From positions 1 through 14,914 of the forward strand of contig CABUWA010000034.1 in assembly GCA_902495085.1 (NCBI GenBank): a DNA stretch of 14,914 bases. The letters are read 5' to 3'. The notes below the pieces were generated by a model. It did no database searches. It was given only the letters and a program-made list of their open reading frames with translations, and had not been told where the DNA came from. Source of the stretch: an uncultured Collinsella sp. (GTDB lineage Bacteria > Actinomycetota > Coriobacteriia > Coriobacteriales > Coriobacteriaceae). The stretch's first letter is position 1. The number at the start of each line of letters is the position of its first letter. This document shows, in pieces, positions 8,855-14,863 of this stretch. The position numbers and the translations under genes are program-made.

Positions 8855-10090
8855 ATGTTTAATAAAAAACCCCTCGCGGATACCACCACCCGAAGACCCT
8901 CAACTGGTGCGCAGGCCAAGATCTACAGTCGCGATAACGTGGCTCGCTATTCCGAGCGCGCTCGTCAACGTCGCCGTAGCCACACGATTCGTCACGTCGC
9001 GCTCATTGTCGTGCTTGGCGTGCTGCTGAGTGCCACTACCGCTGCCGGCCTGTGGTTTGCCACCATTATGGGCAAGCTCGGCGATTCTAATGTCATTACC
9101 GACAATCTGCGTCGGGTTCTGGTTGACACCGATGAGGCAAAGGATCCGTTCTACGTGCTGCTTCTTGGCACCGACGGCCGTCCGGGCGAGGATACGTATC
9201 GTGCCGACTCGATTATCCTGGCACGCATCGACCCCACGCAAAAACAGGCGACGCTCATTTCCGTTCCGCGCGACACCAAGGTCGAGTACAAGGGCGAGAC
9301 CATGAAGATCAACGCCTGCCATACCGTTGGCGGCGCCGAGGCCATGGTCGAGGCGGTCAACGAGCTGTGCGGTGTTCAGATTTCCCACTATGCCGAGGTC
9401 AGCTTCGACGGTATGCAGGCGCTGATTGATTCGGTTGGCGGTATCGACATTAACGCAACCGATGATGTTGACGACCCCGAGCACCTGGATATTAAGATTA
9501 CCGCTGGCCAGCAGCATATGGACGGTGCCACCGCCCTTACCTATGCCCGCTGCCGCTACACCTATGCCGACGGCGATTACACGCGCATGCGCCACCAGCG
9601 TCAGGTGCTTGGCGCCCTTGCCAACCAGATTCTCAATAACTTCGATGCCACAAAGATCTTTGGCCTGGTTAATTCGCTGTCCGATATGCTCGTAACCGAT
9701 ATGAGCGTTCAGGATATCGTGGCTACGGTCAACGCCATGCGCGGTATGGATGTCGACGGTATCTACTCGGCCAACCTGCCCTCGTACGCCGACGACAGCA
9801 CCATGATCGACGGTGTGAGCTACGTCTTTGTCTACGAGGACGAGCTCAAGGAAATGATGGAGCGCGTCGATGCCGGCAAGGATCCCAAGGGTCCCAACAC
9901 CATGGGTCTTTCCGACGGTTCCAGCTCTACGATCGGTGACCTGAACAACAACACGTCTGACGACTACGCAAACGGTACCGCAACCTCATCGGTCAGCTCT
10001 GACGATTCCGATGACTCAAGCGATTCAAGCGATTCGGACTACTACGAAGAGCCCACCGGCGACGGCAACGGCTACGAAGCCAACTATTAG
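8855..10090 (+). CDS. LCP (LytR-CpsA-Psr) family cell-wall polymer transferase
   Basis: LCP proteins transfer lipid-linked polymers (teichoic acid, capsule, arabinogalactan) to peptidoglycan outside the membrane. The 411-residue protein has a basic cytoplasmic N-terminus (about 1-46, with a RQRRR run), one transmembrane helix (47-70), then the LCP domain from about 95 to 265. Its motifs are LLLGTDGRPG (102-111), the Asp/Arg-bearing RADSIILARID, ISVPRDTKV (135-143) and the Arg cluster YARCRYTYADGDYTRMRHQRQ (230-250). Residues about 352-411 form a Ser/Asp-rich tail, likely disordered. ATG 8855 is chosen over the in-frame TTG at 8849 because AGG (8846-8848) is 6 bases away. The particular polymer cannot be told from sequence. 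Confidence 0.93.
   Translation: MFNKKPLADTTTRRPSTGAQAKIYSRDNVARYSERARQRRRSHTIRHVALIVVLGVLLSATTAAGLWFATIMGKLGDSNVITDNLRRVLVDTDEAKDPFYVLLLGTDGRPGEDTYRADSIILARIDPTQKQATLISVPRDTKVEYKGETMKINACHTVGGAEAMVEAVNELCGVQISHYAEVSFDGMQALIDSVGGIDINATDDVDDPEHLDIKITAGQQHMDGATALTYARCRYTYADGDYTRMRHQRQVLGALANQILNNFDATKIFGLVNSLSDMLVTDMSVQDIVATVNAMRGMDVDGIYSANLPSYADDSTMIDGVSYVFVYEDELKEMMERVDAGKDPKGPNTMGLSDGSSSTIGDLNNNTSDDYANGTATSSVSSDDSDDSSDSSDSDYYEEPTGDGNGYEANY
10013..10039 (+). repeat. Three 9-base units encoding the Asp-Ser tail
   Basis: GACTCAAGC, GATTCAAGC and GATTCGGAC follow in frame inside the LCP gene and encode Asp-Ser-Ser, Asp-Ser-Ser and Asp-Ser-Asp. Short in-frame units of this kind can expand or contract by slippage without breaking the frame. 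Confidence 0.6.
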
Positions 10091-10091
10091 A

Positions 10092-10119
10092 GTTACGCGG
10101 GCTTACCAGCCCGCGTAAC
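10092..10119. repeat. Perfect 12-bp hairpin directly after the LCP stop
   Basis: GTTACGCGGGCT (10092-10103) and AGCCCGCGTAAC (10108-10119) enclose the loop TACC and begin one base after the LCP stop codon. No T-tract follows, so it is not a standard intrinsic terminator. It may protect the 3' end of the mRNA or block exonucleases. Confidence 0.6.
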
Positions 10120-10161
10120 GGCTCGACGCTGCGCGCCGCCCAGAGCGACAATTTGTCATTC

Positions 10162-10203
10162 AAAAGGCAGGGCATGACCAGAAGGTCAATGCCCTGCCTT
10201 TTT
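10162..10203 (+). terminator. Intrinsic terminator for the murA-LCP transcript
   Basis: AAAAGGCAGGGCAT (10162-10175) pairs with ATGCCCTGCCTTTT (10189-10202). Inside it GACC (10176-10179) pairs with GGTC (10184-10187) around loop AGAA, with A10188 bulged. A T-run (10199-10203) ends it on the plus strand, and the A-run on the other side means it could also work on the minus strand. Confidence 0.85.
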
Positions 10204-10376
10204 CATGCCAACTTGTTCGCTCTGGACGTCGCTCGCTGACGTTGATTCAACCAGCGATGTCGTCACTTGCAGTTGGGTAGTCCACTTGGCACTTGGGGAC
10301 GTTCCTTATGTGCCGGCAGTTTGGGACACTCCTTGCGTTAAGAGGCTGGCGTGCGTCAACCTATTCTCGTTGCAGT
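10204..10376. other. Gene-free spacer between convergent genes
   Basis: No coding frame with a plausible ribosome site or recognisable product was found here on either strand. The only structured element is the REP-like pair at 10293-10334. The rest is unstructured sequence between the LCP terminator and the pepT terminator. Confidence 0.6.
10293..10334. repeat. Degenerate REP-like repeat remnant
   Basis: Two direct copies, TTGGGGACGTTCCTT (10293-10307) and TTTGGGACACTCCTT (10320-10334), match at 12 of 15 positions and flank the palindrome TGCCGGCA (10311-10318). Each copy has an imperfect inverted-repeat core (GGGACGTTCC, GGGACACTCC). From memory, similar GGGGACGTTCC-type repeats lie beside Y1 (REP-associated) tyrosine transposase genes in gut actinobacteria and firmicutes. 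No transposase is present here, so this would be an orphan or decayed unit. Confidence 0.45.
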
Positions 10377-10414
10377 AAAAAAATCGCCCCGTTCTTGGTT
10401 GAGGACGGGGCAAT
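10377..10414 (-). terminator. Intrinsic terminator of pepT
   Basis: Read on the minus strand, ATTGCCCCGT (10414-10405) pairs with ACGGGGCGAT (10392-10383) with one T-G wobble, followed by a run of seven T (A-run 10377-10383 on the plus strand). It is 28 bases beyond the pepT stop. Confidence 0.85.
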
Positions 10415-10441
10415 TCGTCTTTTGGACTTGTGCAGCCAGGC

Positions 10442-11689
10442 TTATGCAAAGCGGGCGACGAGCTCCTGGAGCACGTCGGTCATCTTGACGAGCGAACTGA
10501 CCGGGACGAACTCGTTGACGCCGTGGTAGCAATAGCCGCCGGTGGAAAGGTTGGGGCAGGGCAGACCGCGGAACGACAGCTGGGCGCCGTCGGTGCCGCC
10601 GCGAATCGGCAGCACTTGGGGCTCAACGCCGCAGGCAAGGTAGGCTTCCTTGGCAACATCAATAAGCTCGGGATAGTCACGAACGATCTCGGCCATATTT
10701 CGATACTGCTGCTTAATCTCGACCGTCACGCGCTCCTCACCCAGACGCTGGTTGAGCATCGAGGCGGCGGCATCAACAAGGTCGAGTTTCTGCTGGAACT
10801 TGGCGGCGTCATGGTCGCGGACGATATAGCGCGCTGTGGCGTGATCGACGGTCGCAGATACACCCTCAAGGTGATAAAAGCCCTCGTAGCCTTCCGTATA
10901 CTCCGGGCGCTGCACGTAGGGGAGCAACGCGTTGAAGTCACAGAACAGATTGCCTGCGTTGACCATACGGCCCTTAGCGTCGCCCGGGTGGATGGACTGG
11001 CCCTCAAAGCGGACGGTCGCCTCGGCGGCGTTAAAGCACTCCCACTCCAGCTCGCCGATGGGGCCGCCGTCGACCGTGTAGGCGTACTTGCAGCCAAAGG
11101 TATCGATATCCAACAGCTCGGCTCCGTGGCCGATCTCCTCGTCAGGGCAGAAGCAAATGCCGAGTGCGGGATGGGGCAGAGAAGGGTCCTGAGCGATACG
11201 CGCGACAAGCGACATGATCTCGGCGACGCCTGCCTTGTCGTCCGCGCCCAGCAGCGTGGTGCCATCGCTGCAGACCAGGTCCTCACCCGCGAGGTCATTC
11301 AGGGCGGGAAGCTTGGCGGTACTCATGGCAACGGGCTTACCGTCAACCGTGCCGCAGACCAGGTCGCCGCCTTCGTAGTGTACGATGTGCGGCTTCACGC
11401 CGGCGCCCGGTGCAACTTCGGTGGTGTCGAGATGGGCGATCAGGCCCAGGGCGGGCTTGTCCTCAGCGCCCGCACTTGCGGGGATATGCGCGCAGACATA
11501 GGCGTGCTCGGTCACGTGGGCATCTTCCGCACCAAGCTCGCGCAGCTCTTCAGCCAGCACGTTGGCAAGGTCAAACTGAACGGCGCTCGAGGGTACCTGG
11601 TCGCAGTTTGCATCCTCGGACTGCGTGTTGATCTGGACGTAGCGCAAAAAGCGTTCGAGGACATCGGGGCTCGTGGTGGTGTTTTCCAT
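10442..11689 (-). CDS. pepT: Peptidase T (tripeptide aminopeptidase, M20 family)
   Basis: PepT removes the N-terminal residue from tripeptides in the cytosol and uses two metal ions, usually zinc. The 415 residues match the usual ~408. Visible M20 features are HLDT with metal ligand His86 and Asp88, GADDKAG with the bridging Asp at 150, DEEIGHG with the catalytic Glu pair at 184-185, TVDGG with Asp207, and the C-terminal His in GGYCYHGVNEF. Lengthening the frame to 11785 adds 32 residues with no family likeness. The ATG at 11689 is preferred because GGAG (complement of 11698-11701) is 8 bases upstream and the protein then starts like other PepT. It is divergent from the metal-regulator gene and convergent with the LCP gene. 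Confidence 0.95.
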   Translation of the reverse strand: MENTTTSPDVLERFLRYVQINTQSEDANCDQVPSSAVQFDLANVLAEELRELGAEDAHVTEHAYVCAHIPASAGAEDKPALGLIAHLDTTEVAPGAGVKPHIVHYEGGDLVCGTVDGKPVAMSTAKLPALNDLAGEDLVCSDGTTLLGADDKAGVAEIMSLVARIAQDPSLPHPALGICFCPDEEIGHGAELLDIDTFGCKYAYTVDGGPIGELEWECFNAAEATVRFEGQSIHPGDAKGRMVNAGNLFCDFNALLPYVQRPEYTEGYEGFYHLEGVSATVDHATARYIVRDHDAAKFQQKLDLVDAAASMLNQRLGEERVTVEIKQQYRNMAEIVRDYPELIDVAKEAYLACGVEPQVLPIRGGTDGAQLSFRGLPCPNLSTGGYCYHGVNEFVPVSSLVKMTDVLQELVARFA

Positions 11690-11727
11690 AAAGACCGCTC
11701 CAATCTTGGTCGCCGTGTGCAACAAGA

Positions 11728-11733
11728 ACTCTA
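11728..11733 (-). promoter_or_regulatory. Candidate extended -10 of the pepT promoter
   Basis: On the minus strand TAGAGT is preceded by TGC, giving an extended -10 form. No good -35 is visible at 16-18 bases; TGGTAT is the hexamer in that place and falls on the palindrome 11738-11755. The expected leader is about 30 bases. Confidence 0.35.
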
Positions 11734-11737
11734 GCAC

Positions 11738-11755
11738 GGTATGCCACGGCATACC
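11738..11755. promoter_or_regulatory. Perfect palindrome between pepT and the metal regulator
   Basis: GGTATGCC (11738-11745) and GGCATACC (11748-11755) are perfect inverted copies separated by AC. The element starts 4 bases from the candidate pepT -10 and ends 17 bases before the candidate regulator -10 (TAGAAT), so a bound protein could affect both promoters. DtxR-family proteins bind palindromes of about this size, but this one does not match any consensus I can recall exactly. Confidence 0.55.
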
Positions 11756-11772
11756 ACGACGCTTGGATGGGG

Positions 11773-11778
11773 TAGAAT
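11773..11778 (+). promoter_or_regulatory. Candidate -10 of the metal-regulator promoter
   Basis: TAGAAT matches the -10 consensus at 5 of 6 positions. The hexamer 17 bases upstream is CATACC, a poor -35 that coincides with the right arm of the palindrome. Transcription would begin near 11785 and cover the regulator and homocysteine methyltransferase genes. Confidence 0.45.
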
Positions 11779-11809
11779 CAGCCATTGAATGCAGAAGGGA
11801 CGGAAGATC

Positions 11810-12232
11810 ATGGATACGACAAATAGCTCGCGCGAACTACATCTGACGGTGGCGAACGAAGACTACTTGGAGTGCATGGTTCGCATTGAAAGCGAAGAGG
11901 GGGAAACCAACGGCGTGCGATCGGTCGACATCGCGCAGCGCCTTGGCGTCTCCAAGGCATCGGTCAATAAAGCGGTTTCGGCGCTCAAGGCATCCGAGCT
12001 TGTCGAGCAATCGCACTACGGCAAGGTGATCCTGACCGATCGCGGCCGCGAGGTTGGCACGGCTATCTGGTACCGTCATCGCCTCATCCGTACGTTTTTG
12101 GTTCAGGAGCTCGGTGTCGAATTTGAGCGAGCCGATTCCGAGGCCTGCATGATGGAGCATGCGCTATCCGAGGACACGATGAGCCGCTGGCTCGCCTATC
12201 TCGAAAAGCAGGGAATCAGCGTCGAGGAATAG
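11810..12232 (+). CDS. DtxR/MntR-family metal-dependent transcriptional regulator
   Basis: Members of this family sense Fe(II) or Mn(II) and repress metal-uptake or related genes. The 140-residue protein has an N-terminal winged helix-turn-helix (about 15-80; recognition region GVSKASVNKAVSALK at 46-60) and a helical metal-binding/dimerisation domain (about 84-135). There is no C-terminal SH3-like or FeoA domain, so its length is MntR-like. Likely ligands are Asp18 and Glu21 (EDYLE), His90 (YRHRL) and Cys113, Glu116, His117 in EACMMEH. The EAC..EH pattern resembles DtxR/IdeR, while Asp18 resembles MntR, so metal preference is unclear. ATG 11810 has AAGGGA (11795-11800) upstream; ATG 11789 lacks a site. 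The stop is 10 bases before the next gene. Confidence 0.88.
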   Translation: MDTTNSSRELHLTVANEDYLECMVRIESEEGETNGVRSVDIAQRLGVSKASVNKAVSALKASELVEQSHYGKVILTDRGREVGTAIWYRHRLIRTFLVQELGVEFERADSEACMMEHALSEDTMSRWLAYLEKQGISVEE

Positions 12233-12242
12233 CGGGATATAT

Positions 12243-13136
12243 ATGGATACGAGTTATTACAACCGCTTTGGTGCCGAGGAACTTACGCGCCGCTTGTCGA
12301 GCGAGACCTTGTTGGCGCAGGGCCCCATGGGCAGTGTTCTGTTGAGTGAGTACGATGCCGCTGACATTCCACCGGCGTTTTGGAATCTGGCAGAGCCACA
12401 GACCGTTTCTCGTATCCATCGCTTGTATGTCGCCGCTGGCGCGCAGGTGCTCATTACCAACACCTTTCAGGCATCAAGCTATGCCCTCAAGCACGACCAG
12501 ATTGCGCCGTCCGTGGCGGAGGTCAATCGCGGGGCCGTCGACGATGCTCGCCAGGCGCACCCTCAGCTGCTGCTGGGCTCGATGGGCCCGATCGGTATTG
12601 AGTGGTTTGCCGAGGACTCTGCCGAGTATCGTGAAATCCGAGGCATTGCGCGCGAACAGGCGCACGCCTTGCTCAATGCTGGCGTTGACGGTCTGCTGAT
12701 CGAGACGGTGACGTCTATCCGTAATTTGCAGCCCATGCTTGCCGGCGCTCGAGATGCCGCCGACGGCATGCCTGTTCTGGTGAGTTTTGTCGTTGACGAT
12801 AAAGGCGACCTGTTGGGCGATGGCCTCAACATCGAGGCAGCCGTTTTGTACGCCGAAAAACACGGCGCAAACTCGGTTGGTGTTAATTGCTGTTCGCTTG
12901 CGGCCGCGAACGCGACGGTGCCCAGGATGGTTGCATCGGCGACTACTCCCGTCACGGTGCGTCCCAACGTGGGCGATCCGGTCCAGACTCAGGATGGCCC
13001 CGTGTGGCACGAGAACCCCGAAGCTTTCGCGCGCGCATGCATCGAATGGAGACATGCCGGCGCCGCAATGGTGGGCAGTTGTTGTGGAACCACGGCAATC
13101 ACTACGGCAGCGATGGCCGAGGCGCTCGATATATAA
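12243..13136 (+). CDS. mmuM: Homocysteine S-methyltransferase
   Basis: The enzyme makes methionine from homocysteine using a methyl donor such as S-methylmethionine or S-adenosylmethionine. It belongs to the zinc-dependent Hcy-binding TIM-barrel family. The 297 residues are typical of stand-alone MmuM. The N-terminal substrate loop is GPMGSVL (27-33), followed by the conserved NTFQAS at 73-78. The zinc-ligand cysteines are Cys216 in GVNCCS and Cys280-Cys281 in GSCCGTT, all intact. It lacks cobalamin-binding domains, so it is not the MetH N-terminal module alone in a larger protein. It lies 10 bases after the DtxR-family gene with a weak GGGA ribosome site and is likely co-transcribed with it. 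The exact methyl donor cannot be told from sequence; the symbol follows the closest known family. Confidence 0.88.
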   Translation: MDTSYYNRFGAEELTRRLSSETLLAQGPMGSVLLSEYDAADIPPAFWNLAEPQTVSRIHRLYVAAGAQVLITNTFQASSYALKHDQIAPSVAEVNRGAVDDARQAHPQLLLGSMGPIGIEWFAEDSAEYREIRGIAREQAHALLNAGVDGLLIETVTSIRNLQPMLAGARDAADGMPVLVSFVVDDKGDLLGDGLNIEAAVLYAEKHGANSVGVNCCSLAAANATVPRMVASATTPVTVRPNVGDPVQTQDGPVWHENPEAFARACIEWRHAGAAMVGSCCGTTAITTAAMAEALDI

Positions 13137-13141
13137 AGGGT

Positions 13142-13170
13142 AAAACCGCTCCATACGGGGCGGTTTTTTT
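13142..13170 (+). terminator. Intrinsic terminator after mmuM
   Basis: AAACCGCTCC (13143-13152) pairs with GGGGCGGTTT (13157-13166) around loop ATAC with one T-G wobble; A13142 can also pair with T13167. The T-run ends at 13170. It starts 6 bases after the mmuM stop and separates this transcript from the mutase gene. Confidence 0.9.
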
Positions 13171-13252
13171 ATTGCCTGCATGTCCTCGGCAGCATTTGCC
13201 CAAATGGTGAATGCTGGTGCCGGCGGGTTGCCGAGTGCGTGTTGCGGGTATA

Positions 13253-13297
13253 CCTCACGCGTACCATGATCCATACACTGTGAGGTGTCTGCGCGTG
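13253..13297 (+). promoter_or_regulatory. Candidate pairing that covers the mutase ribosome site
   Basis: CCTCAC (13253-13258) is complementary to GTGAGG (13280-13285), which contains the Shine-Dalgarno of the next gene. CACGCG (13256-13261) is complementary to CGCGTG (13292-13297), which contains its GTG start. The two pairings overlap and exclude each other. Possible translational control, but stems of 6 bp with long loops may be chance. Confidence 0.25.
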
Positions 13298-14695
13298 TGC
13301 GCGATAATTCATTTTGGAACTGACGGTTGGCGCGCTCGCGTCGATGAGGACTTCACTGCCGATAACGTTGCCCGTATCGCCGATGCCGTCGGCGAATTGT
13401 GGCAAAAGACCAATCCGGGCAAAACGGTATATATAGGGTTCGACACCCGGCCCCTGGCGAGCGAGTTCGCTGAGCTTGCGGCGGGTGTGCTAGCAGCGCA
13501 CGGGCTGGACGCCGTGCTCGCTTCGCGACCTGTTCCGACCCCTGCCCTTACGTGGGCGGCGGCTTATGACGGTGAGGCGTGCGGCGCGCTCATGGTGACG
13601 GGGTCCCATCATCCGCAGGGTTATCTGTGCCTCAAGATTCGCATGGGTGACGGCTCGACCGCCAACCAGGATGTCATCGAAGAGCTCGAAGAGACCATGG
13701 CTCCCGAGCCAATGGGGATCGAGGGGCAATATCGCACCGCGGATATCATTCCTGACTATATGCAGGCGGTGGCATCATTTGTCGATGCCGAAGCCATCCG
13801 CGCCGCGCACCTGCGCGTGGTTGTCGATCCCATGGGCGGCGCAGCCCAGGGCTATCTAGCCGACTTGCTGCGCGAGCTTGGCGTTGAGGTGCACGAGATT
13901 CACGCCGGGCAGGCGTCTGACCAAGAAGATATCTGCCCCGACCCCGTTGAGCCTTGGGTGGACGCTTGCGAGCGCACGGTTATCGATGACGGAGCTTGCG
14001 CTGGCCTGGTGACCGACGGCGACGCCGACCGTATCGGTGCGGTTGACGAGCGCGGCAGATATATACATCCGCATCAGATCATGGCGCTCGTTTTGGGCGA
14101 CTTGGTTCAATTTCGTAATTTGGAGGGGCGCGTCGTCGTCAATCTTTCGTGCTCGACGCTTGTGCGTCGCATTGCCGAGGCGCTTGGCTGCCGCGTGACC
14201 GTCAAACCAGTCGGTTTCAAATATATAGCGGCAGAGATGAAGAAGGGCGGCGTTCTCATAGGCGGCGAAGAAGCCGGTGGTATCGGCATTGCCGCGCATA
14301 TGCCCGAGCGCGATGGAATCCTCGCCTGTCTGATTCTGTGTGAGCTTATGGCGAAGACGGACGCGCCTTTGGGCGTTCTAGTCGACCAACTCGAGGACAG
14401 TTTTGGTAAGACGAGTTACGGTCGACGCGATTTACGCCTTGAGGCCGAAGATGCCGAAACGTTACGAACCCTGCTGCCGGGCGTAAACCCCAAGTCGATT
14501 TGTGGCAAGGTGCCGCAAAACGTTAGCCATATGGATGGCTTGCGTTTGGCATTCGAGGATGACACGTGGCTGCTGGTCCGTCCTAGCGGGACCGAACCAG
14601 TGGTGCGCGTCTACGCCGAGGGGTTCTCGGTGGAAGAACGTGATGAGTTGCTCGATGCTGGCTGTGCTTTAGCTAGGGGGACGTATCCGCTTTAA
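13295..14695 (+). CDS. Phosphoglucomutase/phosphomannomutase family enzyme
   Basis: This alpha-D-phosphohexomutase interconverts sugar 1- and 6-phosphates and feeds nucleotide-sugar and wall-polymer synthesis. From GTG 13295 the protein has 466 residues and starts directly with the usual FGTDGWRA motif. The phospho-serine loop is TGSHHP (Ser104), unusual against the standard TASHNP. The magnesium loop DGDADR is at 241-246, the sugar-binding GGEEAGGI at 323-330, and the phosphate-binding RPSGTEP at 429-435. GAGG (13282-13285) lies 9 bases before the GTG; the in-frame ATG at 13211 would add 28 residues before a motif that is normally near residue 5-10. Glucose versus mannose preference is not decided by sequence; GlmM is unlikely because its loop differs. 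It is probably a single-gene transcript. Confidence 0.92.
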   Translation: MCAIIHFGTDGWRARVDEDFTADNVARIADAVGELWQKTNPGKTVYIGFDTRPLASEFAELAAGVLAAHGLDAVLASRPVPTPALTWAAAYDGEACGALMVTGSHHPQGYLCLKIRMGDGSTANQDVIEELEETMAPEPMGIEGQYRTADIIPDYMQAVASFVDAEAIRAAHLRVVVDPMGGAAQGYLADLLRELGVEVHEIHAGQASDQEDICPDPVEPWVDACERTVIDDGACAGLVTDGDADRIGAVDERGRYIHPHQIMALVLGDLVQFRNLEGRVVVNLSCSTLVRRIAEALGCRVTVKPVGFKYIAAEMKKGGVLIGGEEAGGIGIAAHMPERDGILACLILCELMAKTDAPLGVLVDQLEDSFGKTSYGRRDLRLEAEDAETLRTLLPGVNPKSICGKVPQNVSHMDGLRLAFEDDTWLLVRPSGTEPVVRVYAEGFSVEERDELLDAGCALARGTYPL

Positions 14696-14769
14696 CCATG
14701 AGACTGCCTTATATAAAGAGATGCTCGGCGAGCGGTAGTTAACGGCTGGCAAACGTTAGTCGGATCACA

Positions 14770-14791
14770 AAATGTGTAGGAAATGTGTACG
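14770..14791. repeat. 11-base tandem repeat
   Basis: AAATGTGTAGG (14770-14780) is followed at once by AAATGTGTACG (14781-14791), 10 of 11 identical. The spacing equals about one helical turn, so the copies lie on the same face of the DNA, as do repeated sites for some activators. Confidence 0.7.
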
Positions 14792-14817
14792 CCCAGATTC
14801 CCGCCCCCGGGGCCCCT

Positions 14818-14863
14818 CCGGTCTGGCAATATATCTCCTTGCCGCGCGGCCCGGTCGGACCGG
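14818..14863 (+). other. Nested hairpins in the probable rRNA leader
   Basis: GGCAA (14825-14829) pairs with TTGCC (14839-14843). Around it CCGGTC (14818-14823) pairs with GACCGG (14858-14863). A second CCGGTC (14851-14856) competes for the same partner, so two folds are possible. Such stems often flank RNase III sites in rRNA leaders; this is inferred. Confidence 0.4.

Noticed and set aside
10430..11734. Plus-strand open frame across pepT
   Set aside because: Antisense shadow of pepT, which has all M20 metal-binding motifs and its own terminator.
11690..11785. 32-residue N-terminal extension of pepT
   Set aside because: It would run through the promoter and palindrome region; the ATG at 11689 has a ribosome site and the expected family start.
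13211..13294. 28-residue extension of the hexomutase from ATG 13211
   Set aside because: No clear ribosome site, and the FGTDG motif normally lies within the first ten or so residues.
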